Assembly: GCF_029893345.1 (NCBI RefSeq)
Contig: NZ_JARXVE010000002.1
Span: 806,001 to 870,000, forward strand
Reading direction: 5' to 3'
Length of the DNA: 64,000 nt
Source: Mycolicibacterium frederiksbergense
GTDB lineage: Bacteria > Actinomycetota > Actinomycetes > Mycobacteriales > Mycobacteriaceae
Shown here: piece after piece, positions 42,699 through 51,319 of the stretch
Numbering within the stretch: position 1 is the first letter of the stretch
How the letters are laid out: each line of letters starts with the position of its first letter
Translations under genes and position numbers: made by a program
Notes under the pieces: generated by a model
What the model was told of the DNA's origin: nothing
The model's database searches: none
Seen by the model: only the letters and a program-made list of their open reading frames with translations

Positions 42699-43426
42699 CA
42701 GGCCACCACGCCGCCATCGACGAGCAGGGTCTGTGCGGTGATGAACGAGGCCCGCGGCGAGAGCATGAACTCGACTGCTTCGGCGACCTCTTCGGGTTCG
42801 CCGATGCGCTTGAGCATGGCGTGGGCGGCGCTGGCTTCTTCGCCGCCGGACACCCGGGCCATCGAGGGGCTCATCGGGGCCCGGATGACGCCGGGGGCGA
42901 TGTTGTTGACCCGGATTCCGCGAGGAGCCAGCTCCTCAGCCAGATACCTTGTGTAGGCGGCGATTCCAGCCTTGGTGGCGCCGTACACCGAGGCGCCGCG
43001 GAACCGGCCGAAATGCCCGGTGAGGCTGCCGATGTTCACGATCGCGCTGCCCTCGGTGAGCAGCGGTGCGACGGTGTCGGTGACTCGGGCCATGCCGGCG
43101 ATGTTGACCTGGAACATCAGCTCGAGTTTGGCCTCATCGAGTTCGCCGAGGAACGAATCACGCAGAATGCCAGCACAGTTGACCAAACCGGCTACGGTCT
43201 CACCCTCGTTGACCACCGATGCGACGGCGTTGCGGATGCTCTCGGAATCGGAGACGTCCATCGCTACCGACATGGCGCCGCGCAGACCCGCCTGGTCCAG
43301 GTCCAGGGCGTCGATGGCGGGTTTCAGGTCGGCCGCCACGGGCAGGTAGTCGCTCTGCAGCAGGCGACGGCAGATCGCCTGGCCGATCACGCCGGCTCCG
43401 CCTGTAACGATCACTTTGTTCGTCAA
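42695..43426 (-). CDS. Short-chain dehydrogenase/reductase, first gene of the ligase operon
   Basis: 243 residues. VTGGAGVIGQAICRRL is the cofactor loop, LVNCAGILRD the NNAG-like motif, IVNIGSLTGH the Ser, and VYGATKAGIAA the Tyr/Lys. FITAQTLLVDGGVVAW is the C-terminus. The start is TTG 43426, with AAGGGA about 6 bases upstream and the SDR fold beginning at once (MTNKVIVTGG). The weak start codon may limit output of the whole coupled operon. It is divergent from the GntR gene at 43620. Confidence 0.88.
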   Translation of the reverse strand: MTNKVIVTGGAGVIGQAICRRLLQSDYLPVAADLKPAIDALDLDQAGLRGAMSVAMDVSDSESIRNAVASVVNEGETVAGLVNCAGILRDSFLGELDEAKLELMFQVNIAGMARVTDTVAPLLTEGSAIVNIGSLTGHFGRFRGASVYGATKAGIAAYTRYLAEELAPRGIRVNNIAPGVIRAPMSPSMARVSGGEEASAAHAMLKRIGEPEEVAEAVEFMLSPRASFITAQTLLVDGGVVAW

Positions 43427-43619
43427 ATCTACGATCCCTTCGAGTGCTCAGCTTGCCCGGACTTGTCCAAGTTTCTCCCTTTAAGGGCTATAGGTCAAGG
43501 TTTTAGTCCTTTTAAGTTTTCATATGGTCTATTGGGTAAGGGAAACGCCTTCAGCAGCGGATATTGGATAACCTGATGCCATCCGTGCGATAGCCTGATG
43601 CCATCCGAAGGGGGGCGGC
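43427..43619. promoter_or_regulatory. Divergent control region of the ligase operon and GntR gene
   Basis: A 193-bp AT-rich gap. It contains CTATAGGTC (43488-43496), GGTCTA (43526-43531) and two direct copies of CCTGATGCCATCCG (43572-43585 and 43594-43607), 22 bp apart, that is two helical turns. The second copy ends just before the GntR ribosome binding site (AAGGGGGG). Both kinds of element are candidate operators; which protein binds which is unknown. Confidence 0.6.
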
Positions 43620-44354
43620 GTGTCATCAGATAAGCCAGCATTGGTTCCGGTCCGGCAGATCCCTGCCCACGAACTAGTCGTGGACCAGATGAGGCGGGCA
43701 CTGGAATTGGGGCGGTTCCGTCCCGGTGATCGCCTACCCACCGAGCGGGAACTCTCGGAGATGCTCGACGTGTCCCGCACGACGGTGCGTACCGCCGTGG
43801 CGGTGCTGGAGCGTGAAGGCCTGATCGCCGTGCGCCGGGGCCGTGGCGGTGGTTTCACCGTGCAGGCCCCGGAGTTCGACGCCGCGGAGATGCGCTGGGA
43901 GATGCGCCGCAACAAGCGTGCCATCCGGGACGCATTCGACTACCGCATCATCGTGGAAACCGGGGCCACCCACCTGGCCGCGGAGCGCCGTCGAAGCGCT
44001 GACCTCACCGAACTGCACAAGCTGCTGTCCGGGATGGACGCCGCTCTGACCACCGCCCTCGACGATCAGTCGGCTCAGCACACCACCGACTTCCAGACCC
44101 TGGACTCGGCGTTTCACCTGGGTATCGCGCAGGCCGCGCAGAACGATCAACTGCTCAATGCGGTGGCCGACGCGCGCCGGCGGATGTGGCTGCCGGTGGG
44201 TGCGATCTTCGGTCGGTTGGAGCCCAATGCCAACGACTTTCATGAGTCCATCCTCGAGGCGATAGAGAATCGGGATCCCGAGCTGGCCGCAGCCCGGATG
44301 GAAGCCCACATCACCGACACCCGGCACACCATCGAGGCCTGGCTCAAGCGCTGA
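43620..44354 (+). CDS. GntR-family (FadR subfamily) transcriptional regulator
   Basis: 244 residues. Winged helix at about 12-80 (RFRPGDRLPTERELSEML, SRTTVRTAVAVLEREGLI), then an FCD effector domain (FDYRIIVETGATHLAAERRR, AFHLGIAQAAQNDQL, HESILEAIENRDPELAAARM). GTG 43620 follows GAAGGGGGG. It is divergent from the ligase operon and lies between it and the permease gene, so it is the likely local repressor of both. Confidence 0.92.
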   Translation: MSSDKPALVPVRQIPAHELVVDQMRRALELGRFRPGDRLPTERELSEMLDVSRTTVRTAVAVLEREGLIAVRRGRGGGFTVQAPEFDAAEMRWEMRRNKRAIRDAFDYRIIVETGATHLAAERRRSADLTELHKLLSGMDAALTTALDDQSAQHTTDFQTLDSAFHLGIAQAAQNDQLLNAVADARRRMWLPVGAIFGRLEPNANDFHESILEAIENRDPELAAARMEAHITDTRHTIEAWLKR

Positions 44355-44372
44355 CGCTTCGGTGAAATGGAA

Positions 44373-44416
44373 GCGCCCGGCGCGATCCGTAGGGGGGATG
44401 GGATCGCACCGGGCGC
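44373..44416. terminator. Bidirectional hairpin between GntR and permease genes
   Basis: 16-bp arms beginning GCGCCCGGCGCGATCC with one mismatch and a 12-base loop, between the convergent stop codons at 44354 and 44426. Confidence 0.8.
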
Positions 44417-44425
44417 GCGCCCGCG

Positions 44426-45970
44426 TCACCGAGAGGGTTCAGCCTCCGGCGCCGGGGCGGGTTCTTGGTCGTCGAAAATCGTGCTGCCGATCCGGTTGTA
44501 GAGGTCCGGCCTGGCTTTGCGCCAGTACAGCGACAATGCCATCGACCCGAACAGCAGGATTACCACGGCGTAGGGAATCGCCTTGAAGAACAAGGTATCT
44601 GAGGCGGTTCCGGCGGCGGCCTGCATATTCGACGCCATCAGGTAGATGACGTAGACCATGCCTGCGCCGCCGACGATCGGTGCCAGCAGGGTCCGCCACC
44701 AGGATGCGGTTTCGGGGTGTTGCTTCTTGACGTGGAAGTACACCACGGTGGCGATCGAGCACATGGTCTGCACGATCAACAGCAGCAGCGTGGCCAGGAT
44801 CGCGACCAGCACGAACAGGTCGGCGTAGGGGTCGGAGCCGGTCAACGAGCAGACTGCCACCAATACGGCCGCGAATCCGGTCTGCGCCAGCGATGCCACC
44901 CAGGGTGAGGCGTGTTTGGGGTGGGCCTCACCCAGTCGGTTCCACAGCAGGCGGTCGCGGCCGAATGAGAACAGGTAGCGGGCGGCGGAGTTGTGGATGG
45001 CCAGTGCGCAGGCGAATGATCCGCCGACCACAAGCCACTCGAACACCGTCACGGCCCACGGCCCGACGTACTGCGCGGTGGGTGCATACAGCAGGTCGAA
45101 CGGTGCGGGGCCGGAGGCGAGTTCGACGGCTTTGGTGGGTCCGTTGCCGACCACCACGCCCCACGAGATGAAGGTGTAGAACACGCCGATCCCGATCACT
45201 GCGATCATGGTCGCCAGCGGCACGATTCGCTTGGGGTTCTTCGACTCTTCACCGTAGATCGCCGTCGATTCGAAGCCCACCCAGGACCAGAACGCCATCA
45301 GCAGGCCGAGACCGACCACGCCTCCGGCGACGCCGTTGGTGTCCAGGGCGGTCAGCGGATTGAGCGAGGTGAAGCTCATCCCGTCGGGATGGTTGATCAG
45401 CCCGGCGACGGCAGTGATCGACAGCATGGCGATCTCCGATACCAGCACCACGCCAAGTACTTTGGCCGCCACTGAGATGTCGAAGTGAGAGAGGGCGGCG
45501 ATGGCGATCAGGCCGATGGCCGCGTAGACCTCCCAGGGCAGGTCCAATCCGAACTGAGAGCTGAAGGCCTGATCGGCGAAGGCCGCGAAGATGCCGATCA
45601 GGCCGGCCTCCATGGTCATGTAGGTGAATGCGGGGAGCACACCGGCGGCCAGGCCGGGGATCCGCGACCAGGCCCGTGAGACAAAGGTGTAGAAGGCGCC
45701 GGCGGCGGTGATGTGGCGGGCCAGGGCGACGAATCCGATGCTGAAGATGCTCAGCACCACCGTGGCGATGAGGAATCCACCCGGTGCGCCGAGTCCGTTG
45801 CCGAAACCCACTGCCACAGGCAGGTTGCCGGTCATTGCGGTGATCGGAGCGGAGAACGCGACCACCATGAACACGACGCCGGCCAGCCCGATGGCTCCAC
45901 GTTTCAGCGTGGCGGGTTGCCCGGACGGGGGGCCGACCCCTTCGGTTCCCTGTTCATAACTGACTGCCAT
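44426..45970 (-). CDS. APC-family amino acid/amine permease
   Basis: 514 residues with about 12 membrane helices. The first helix region VVFMVVAFSAPITAMTGNLP and the loop ARHITAAGAFYTFVSRAW are typical of the family; FWSWVGFESTAIYGEESKNP near 235 is also conserved. The polar C-terminus ends PAPAPEAEPSR. ATG 45970 has AGGTGG nearby; an in-frame GTG at 45976 is possible. It is divergent from the glutaminase gene, with GGTCTAAAGAC elements between. It probably imports the substrate of the ligase operon. Confidence 0.9.
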   Translation of the reverse strand: MAVSYEQGTEGVGPPSGQPATLKRGAIGLAGVVFMVVAFSAPITAMTGNLPVAVGFGNGLGAPGGFLIATVVLSIFSIGFVALARHITAAGAFYTFVSRAWSRIPGLAAGVLPAFTYMTMEAGLIGIFAAFADQAFSSQFGLDLPWEVYAAIGLIAIAALSHFDISVAAKVLGVVLVSEIAMLSITAVAGLINHPDGMSFTSLNPLTALDTNGVAGGVVGLGLLMAFWSWVGFESTAIYGEESKNPKRIVPLATMIAVIGIGVFYTFISWGVVVGNGPTKAVELASGPAPFDLLYAPTAQYVGPWAVTVFEWLVVGGSFACALAIHNSAARYLFSFGRDRLLWNRLGEAHPKHASPWVASLAQTGFAAVLVAVCSLTGSDPYADLFVLVAILATLLLLIVQTMCSIATVVYFHVKKQHPETASWWRTLLAPIVGGAGMVYVIYLMASNMQAAAGTASDTLFFKAIPYAVVILLFGSMALSLYWRKARPDLYNRIGSTIFDDQEPAPAPEAEPSR

Positions 45971-45976
45971 CGCCAC

Positions 45977-46159
45977 CTGCCTCTCAATCGGTTTTCGGGA
46001 GCCTATGGGGCTAAAGGTCTAAAGACAAGACCCATAGACCTAAACTGTTGACGCGTGGCATAACGTTTACACGAGCAGGTTTCATCGCGGACTGTTTTGG
46101 TCTAAAGACTGGTGTTTTGACTAATTACGCTCCGGTAATCCCGGAGCAGGAGGTGGGAT
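45977..46159. promoter_or_regulatory. Divergent control region with repeated GGTCTAAAGAC
   Basis: An AT-rich gap between permease and glutaminase starts. GGTCTAAAGAC occurs at 46016-46026 and again at 46099-46109, an exact 11-base direct repeat with an 83-bp period. TAGACC lies at 46035-46040. AGGAGGTGG precedes the glutaminase ATG. The elements match those near 2731 and 35116 and are probably GntR operators. Confidence 0.6.
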
Positions 46160-47098
46160 ATGCCCGCGACGTGTTCGTCCCAGACTTCTGGAAAGCAGCT
46201 GCGGGAGTACCTCGACGCTGCCCATATCCAGGGACTCCGCGCCGCCCGCACCGGAGTGGTGAGTCGTCAAGTGCCCGCGTTGGCCGAGGTCTCCGCGACG
46301 AGATTCGCGATGGCCGTCGCCACCGTCGACGGCGCCGAGGCGCACATCGGCGAATCCGACGCCGGGTTCTCCATCCAGAGCCTGTCCAAACTGTTCGCGC
46401 TGTGCGCGCTGCTCCGGCACGAGCCCGAAGCCTGGCCGGCGGTGGGCTGGGGCCCGTCGGACGCCGGTTACGGCTCGGTTGCCGACCTGGAGCACAACGA
46501 CTGGCGACCGCGGAACCCGTTCGTGAACTCGGGGGCGCTTGTGGTCACCGATCGGCTGCTGATGCACAGCGGCGATGCGGTCAGTGCCACCGTCGAGATG
46601 CTCGGCGGCGGTGCCGGCGAGGTGTTCTCGGACCCGCGAGTGGCGCAATCCGAGATCGATACCGACCATCGCAACTCGGCGATCGCCCATGTCCTGGCCG
46701 AGCATGGCCGGTTGGTCAACCCGATCGACGTGCTGCTGCCGCAGTACTTCGCGCAGTGCGCGATCACGGCGTCGGTGCGGACACTGGCCCGGGCCGCACT
46801 GTTCCTCGCCGACCGCGACAGTGAACCCAGCGGTGGCCAAGCGGTGCTCGACCCCGCAACCGTGCGCCGGGTGAACGCGGTGCTGTTGATGTCCGGGATG
46901 TACGGGGCGGCCGGCGATATCGCCTACCGGATCGGGCTGCCGGCCAAGAGTGGTATCGGCGGCGGAGTGCTCGCGGTCATGCCCGGCCGAGGCGCGGTAT
47001 GCGTGTGGAGCCCGCCGCTGGATGGCGACGGCAATTCGGCCGGGGGAGTCGCGGCGATCGAGGAGTTCGCGCGCTGCGCCGGCTGGTCGGTGTTCTAA
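46160..47098 (+). CDS. glsA: Glutaminase (serine-dependent, GlsA type)
   Basis: 312 residues. The SxxK motif FSIQSLSKLFAL holds Ser and Lys near residue 75. WRPRNPFVNSGALVVTD near 120, a YxxQ-type region and GLPAKSGIGGGVLAVMPG near 265 complete the beta-lactamase-like glutaminase pattern. It hydrolyses glutamine to glutamate and ammonia. ATG 46160 has a near-perfect ribosome binding site (AGGAGGTGG). Its pairing with the permease and the shared elements suggest that it belongs to the ligase operon's pathway, perhaps cleaving a gamma-glutamyl amide; that is inference. Its stop overlaps the stop of the convergent gene by 3 bases. Confidence 0.9.
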   Translation: MPATCSSQTSGKQLREYLDAAHIQGLRAARTGVVSRQVPALAEVSATRFAMAVATVDGAEAHIGESDAGFSIQSLSKLFALCALLRHEPEAWPAVGWGPSDAGYGSVADLEHNDWRPRNPFVNSGALVVTDRLLMHSGDAVSATVEMLGGGAGEVFSDPRVAQSEIDTDHRNSAIAHVLAEHGRLVNPIDVLLPQYFAQCAITASVRTLARAALFLADRDSEPSGGQAVLDPATVRRVNAVLLMSGMYGAAGDIAYRIGLPAKSGIGGGVLAVMPGRGAVCVWSPPLDGDGNSAGGVAAIEEFARCAGWSVF

Positions 47099-47625
47099 GC
47101 CGGTGCCGCGGCGGCGGGGACGGCATCGACGGGCGGGATGTCGACCGGCGGGATGTTGGCGGTCGGGGTGGTCAGGGTGGCGCCACAAGGCAGGCTGCCG
47201 TAGTTCGGATCATCGCGGGGCCGGGTCAGTCGCGGGGCGACGAACGTGTCGGCCTGGGCGACGATCTGATCGTCCACCAGGATCTCGCAGTGCATGTTCG
47301 CCGAATACGGCCAGTCGATGCGCACCACCATCCCGGCGGCCTCGGGGTTGGTCACCACGCCGGTCGCCTCGAAGACCCGGCCCGGCAGCATGGACGGGTC
47401 GGCGGTGTTGATGTTGTCGTCGTCGATCTTGTACGCGATGGTCGCGTTGCGTGAGACGCCGTCGATCCTGGCCCGGTAGGTGACGTTGTGGAGTTGCTGG
47501 CCGGGCTGCGTCTCCACCTGCGGCGGTGCCTCCGGGTCGGCCTGGGCAGCGGCGGGAATCAACACTGCGCCGGTGAGCAGGCCCGCCAGTGCGGCGGCTC
47601 CCCATGCGTACTTAGTCGAGCTCAT
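47095..47625 (-). CDS. Secreted protein of unknown function
   Basis: 176 residues. A Sec signal peptide (AWGAAALAGLLTGAVLIPAA, cleavage likely after AQA near residue 29) is followed by a compact domain of about 110 residues with two Cys (SANMHCEILV, YGSLPCGATL) and a Pro/Val-rich tail containing IPPVDIPPVDAV. I do not recognise the family; size and layout are common among mycobacterial secreted proteins. ATG 47625 is set by the signal peptide. The gene ends on top of the glutaminase stop. Confidence 0.8.
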   Translation of the reverse strand: MSSTKYAWGAAALAGLLTGAVLIPAAAQADPEAPPQVETQPGQQLHNVTYRARIDGVSRNATIAYKIDDDNINTADPSMLPGRVFEATGVVTNPEAAGMVVRIDWPYSANMHCEILVDDQIVAQADTFVAPRLTRPRDDPNYGSLPCGATLTTPTANIPPVDIPPVDAVPAAAAPA

Positions 47626-47636
47626 GAATCTCGACC

Positions 47637-48110
47637 TTACGCCCCTCGCCATGTCAGGGCCATGTCGTTGCCGGCAAGCCACTGATCCAGGTGATAGTCG
47701 CAGCTGGCCAGCCCATCGATCGCGGTGACCGCGGTTTGCACCGCCTGCTCGCCGACATCCGGGGTCAGCAGGCCGTGCCGGACCGCGGTGAGCAGCTCGT
47801 CGACGTCGCACAGTTCGACACCGCGCCCGGTGCGCACCACCAGGTCCAGATAGTGGTCCTCGGAGTGCCAGGCGGTCGGGCCGGCGGTATAGGTGCCGAT
47901 GTCGAGGTAGAAGTCCTGGTCCCGCTCGTGGCCGGGGCTGAAATGAAACACGCTTGCCCGCAGTCCGAGCGACGGCAGCAGCCAGGATTCCAGGTAATGG
48001 AACTGGGCCCGGCCGGGTGTGGGCCGGGCCATGTACAGGCCCCAGGGTTCGACGGTGTAGACGTCGACGGCCCGCACGATGCCTTTGGGATCGGTGTTCG
48101 TGCGGGCCAC
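47637..48110 (-). CDS. DUF402 protein, Rv1632c type
   Basis: 157 residues from GTG 48110. PWGLYMARPTPGRAQFHYLE, SVFHFSPGHERDQDFYLDIG and DHYLDLVVRTGRGVELCDVD are the DUF402 barrel (nucleoside-diphosphatase-like fold). The position between coaE and uvrB matches Rv1632c. In-frame sequence upstream reads [11 protein letters not shown], which resembles the family's true N-terminus, but no ATG, GTG or TTG precedes it; CTG 48152 or ATC 48143 would be needed. Either the start is non-standard or the protein is slightly shortened. Confidence 0.78.
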   Translation of the reverse strand: MARTNTDPKGIVRAVDVYTVEPWGLYMARPTPGRAQFHYLESWLLPSLGLRASVFHFSPGHERDQDFYLDIGTYTAGPTAWHSEDHYLDLVVRTGRGVELCDVDELLTAVRHGLLTPDVGEQAVQTAVTAIDGLASCDYHLDQWLAGNDMALTWRGA

Positions 48111-48211
48111 CAGGTCGAATGTCTCGTGCTTAGGCGGGTGGATGCGCCCCAGACTACGCGGACAGTGAACGCAGGCGGAAGTTGTCGGTGCACAGTTCTA
48201 CGCTGGTGAGC

Positions 48212-50371
48212 ATGGCCTTCGCGACCGAACACCCCGTGCTCGCGCATTCGGAATACCGGGCTGTCGATGACATCGTCCGGACCGGCGCCCGGTTCGAGGT
48301 AGTCAGTGAGTACGACCCGGCGGGTGACCAGCCGGCCGCCATCGACGACCTCGAGCGCCGGATCAAAGCCGGCGAGCGCGACGTGGTGCTGCTCGGCGCC
48401 ACCGGTACCGGTAAGTCGGCCACCACGGCGTGGCTGATCGAGCGGCTGCAGCGGCCCACCCTGGTGATGGCGCCGAACAAGACGTTGGCCGCCCAGCTGG
48501 CCAATGAATTGCGGGAGATGTTGCCGCACAACGCTGTCGAGTACTTCGTCTCGTACTACGACTACTACCAGCCCGAGGCGTACATCGCCCAGACCGATAC
48601 CTACATCGAGAAGGACAGCTCGATCAACGACGACGTCGAGCGGCTGCGGCACTCGGCGACCTCGAGTCTGCTGTCCCGGCGCGACGTGGTCGTGGTGGCC
48701 TCGGTGTCGTGCATCTACGGCCTGGGCACGCCGCAGTCGTATCTGGACCGCTCGGTGGAGCTGGCGGTCGGTCAGGAGGTGCCGCGCGACGGGTTGCTGC
48801 GGTTGCTGGTCGACGTCCAATACAACCGCAACGACATGGCGTTCACCCGGGGCACGTTCCGGGTGCGCGGCGACACCGTGGAGATCATCCCGTCCTACGA
48901 GGAGCTCGCGGTACGGATCGAGTTCTTCGGTGACGAGATCGAGGCGTTGTATTACCTGCACCCGCTGACCGGCGACATCGTCCGGCAGGTCGACTCGCTG
49001 CGGATCTTCCCGGCCACCCATTACGTGGCAGGCCCGGACCGGATGGAGCACGCGATCTCCACCATCGAACAGGAGTTGGAAGCGCGGCTGGCCGAGTTGG
49101 AGGGGCAGGGCAAGCTCCTGGAGGCGCAGCGGCTGCGGATGCGCACCAACTACGACGTCGAGATGATGAAGCAGGTCGGGTTCTGCTCGGGCATCGAGAA
49201 CTACTCGCGCCACATCGACGGCCGCCCGGCCGGCTCGGCACCCGCCACGCTGTTGGACTATTTCCCCGAGGACTTCCTGCTCGTCATCGACGAATCCCAT
49301 GTCACCGTGCCGCAGATCGGCGGCATGTACGAGGGCGACATGTCGCGTAAGCGAAACCTGGTCGATTTCGGCTTCCGGCTGCCCTCCGCCGTCGACAACC
49401 GCCCGTTGACCTGGGAGGAATTCGCCGGCCGGATCGGGCAGACGGTGTACCTGTCGGCCACCCCGGGTGCGTACGAGATCAGCCAGGCCGGCGGTGAATT
49501 CGTCGAACAGGTGATCCGCCCGACCGGTCTGGTCGACCCGCAGGTGGTGGTGAAGCCGACCAAGGGCCAGATCGACGACCTGATCGGGGAGATCCGCACC
49601 CGCACCGAGCGCGACGAGCGCGTGCTGGTCACCACGCTGACCAAGAAGATGGCCGAGGACCTCACCGATTACCTGCTGGAGCTCGGCATCAAGGTCCGGT
49701 ACCTGCATTCCGAGGTCGACACCCTGCGCCGGGTCGAGCTGCTGCGCCAGCTGCGCCTCGGCGAGTACGACGTGCTGGTCGGCATCAACCTGCTGCGTGA
49801 GGGCCTGGACCTTCCCGAGGTGTCGCTGGTGGCCATCCTGGACGCCGACAAGGAAGGCTTCCTGCGCTCGACTCGCAGCCTGATCCAGACCATCGGCCGA
49901 GCGGCCCGCAATGTGTCCGGCGAAGTGCACATGTACGCCGACAAGATCACCGATTCGATGCGCGAGGCGATCGACGAGACCGAACGCCGCCGCGCCAAGC
50001 AGGTCGCCTACAACGAGGCCAATGGGATCGACCCGCAGCCGCTGCGCAAGAAGATCGCCGACATTCTCGACCAGGTGTACCGCGAGGCCGACGATACCGA
50101 GTCGGTCGAGATCGGCGGGTCGGGACGGAATGCGTCGCGTGGTCGGCGCGCCCAGGGCGAACCGGGGCGTGCGGTCAGCGCCGGCATCGTGGAAGGCCGC
50201 GACACCACCAACATGCCACGGGCCGAATTGGCCGATCTGATCAAGGATCTGACCGAGCAGATGATGTCCGCGGCGCGGGACCTGCAGTTCGAGCTGGCCG
50301 GCCGGATCCGCGACGAGATCGCCGACCTGAAAAAAGAGTTGCGCGGGATGGATGCGGCCGGTCTTAAATAG
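48212..50371 (+). CDS. uvrB: Excinuclease ABC subunit B
   Basis: 719 residues. Walker [12 protein letters not shown] near 64, the beta-hairpin [20 protein letters not shown] near 113, the Walker B box [14 protein letters not shown] near 355, helicase motif [12 protein letters not shown], motif [12 protein letters not shown] near 564, and a C-terminal UVR domain ([20 protein letters not shown]). UvrB verifies damage after UvrA loading in nucleotide excision repair; uvrA lies at 61300. ATG 48212 (MAFATEHPV) fits the mycobacterial N-terminus; the frame is open to 48182. I found no clear LexA box upstream. Confidence 0.97.
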   Translation: MAFATEHPVLAHSEYRAVDDIVRTGARFEVVSEYDPAGDQPAAIDDLERRIKAGERDVVLLGATGTGKSATTAWLIERLQRPTLVMAPNKTLAAQLANELREMLPHNAVEYFVSYYDYYQPEAYIAQTDTYIEKDSSINDDVERLRHSATSSLLSRRDVVVVASVSCIYGLGTPQSYLDRSVELAVGQEVPRDGLLRLLVDVQYNRNDMAFTRGTFRVRGDTVEIIPSYEELAVRIEFFGDEIEALYYLHPLTGDIVRQVDSLRIFPATHYVAGPDRMEHAISTIEQELEARLAELEGQGKLLEAQRLRMRTNYDVEMMKQVGFCSGIENYSRHIDGRPAGSAPATLLDYFPEDFLLVIDESHVTVPQIGGMYEGDMSRKRNLVDFGFRLPSAVDNRPLTWEEFAGRIGQTVYLSATPGAYEISQAGGEFVEQVIRPTGLVDPQVVVKPTKGQIDDLIGEIRTRTERDERVLVTTLTKKMAEDLTDYLLELGIKVRYLHSEVDTLRRVELLRQLRLGEYDVLVGINLLREGLDLPEVSLVAILDADKEGFLRSTRSLIQTIGRAARNVSGEVHMYADKITDSMREAIDETERRRAKQVAYNEANGIDPQPLRKKIADILDQVYREADDTESVEIGGSGRNASRGRRAQGEPGRAVSAGIVEGRDTTNMPRAELADLIKDLTEQMMSAARDLQFELAGRIRDEIADLKKELRGMDAAGLK

Positions 50372-50413
50372 ATCCTGCTGACAAGCAATTTCGCATCCGC
50401 ATCGAAGGAAACT

Positions 50414-51319
50414 GTGTCAATCCTCTCCACGCCCGTGGTGGCCGATATTGTCGCGCGCCTGTTTTCGTCCACAATCAATCCGGCCCCGAAACCGGGCGTC
50501 CGATTCCCCGAAATCCCGGGCAACACAACATCGGTGGTGATTCCGACTCGGCACGGCGATACCGCCGCAACCATCTACTGGCCGAAACCGGACAGCGTTG
50601 CCCCGGGGGTGTACGTCAACGTCCACGGTGGTGGCTTTGTCGTCGGGCACCGCGAACAGGACGATCCGTGGTGCCGCTATCTTGCTGCGCACGCGAATGT
50701 CGCTGTGGTCAATACCGATTACGTGCTGGCCCCGCGGCACCGGTTTCCGGCGCCCGTTGAGCAGGTCTACGACGTTCTCGTCTGGGCGTCCGCCGCCGAG
50801 CGGGACTGGGATGGAACCAGGCTCTGCGTCGGCGGGCAGAGCGCCGGAGGCAGCCTGTCCGCGGCCGCGGCGCGGCTCGCACTGGAACACGGCGGCCCCG
50901 ACATCAAACTCCAGATGTTGCACTATGCGCCACTGGATCTGGTGACCGCGAGCAAGGACAAGAGTTCTCCGCTGGGCGCCAAGGCGGTCATGCGACCGTG
51001 GATGAGCGAGGTGTTCGACACCGCGTACATACCCGAACCCGCACGGCGCACCGACCGGCTCGCCTCACCGGCGTGGGGCGGCAATTCGGATGGCATCGAC
51101 GGAATCGCACCCGCGCTCGTGGTCACCGCCGAATACGACCGGTTGCGGACAGAGGCGTGGCGTTACGCCCAGAAGCTGGACGCCGTCGGTGCCCTGGCCG
51201 AGTACCACGAGGTGCGCGGCGTCGACCATGGCTACAACATCATGAGCGACGCAAGCGATGTCACACGCCGGGTGTACGACATGATCGCCGGTCACGTCAG
51301 CCGGGCGACCGCGGGTTGA
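50414..51319 (+). CDS. Alpha/beta hydrolase of the hormone-sensitive lipase family
   Basis: 301 residues. VNVHGGGFVVGH near 74 is the oxyanion motif, CVGGQSAGGSLSAAAA near 139 the nucleophile (GQSAG rather than GDSAG), TAEYDRLRTEAW near 238 the acid and GVDHGYNIM near 273 the His. It is a cytosolic esterase of unknown substrate. GTG 50414 follows a GAAGGAAA stretch. The 3' end overlaps the convergent response regulator by 23 bases. Codon use is somewhat lower in GC than uvrB, so it may be a later arrival. Confidence 0.88.
   Translation: MSILSTPVVADIVARLFSSTINPAPKPGVRFPEIPGNTTSVVIPTRHGDTAATIYWPKPDSVAPGVYVNVHGGGFVVGHREQDDPWCRYLAAHANVAVVNTDYVLAPRHRFPAPVEQVYDVLVWASAAERDWDGTRLCVGGQSAGGSLSAAAARLALEHGGPDIKLQMLHYAPLDLVTASKDKSSPLGAKAVMRPWMSEVFDTAYIPEPARRTDRLASPAWGGNSDGIDGIAPALVVTAEYDRLRTEAWRYAQKLDAVGALAEYHEVRGVDHGYNIMSDASDVTRRVYDMIAGHVSRATAG

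Noticed and set aside
47765..49930. A 721-codon minus-strand open frame opposite uvrB.
   Set aside because: Antisense shadow of a conserved gene; no motif.
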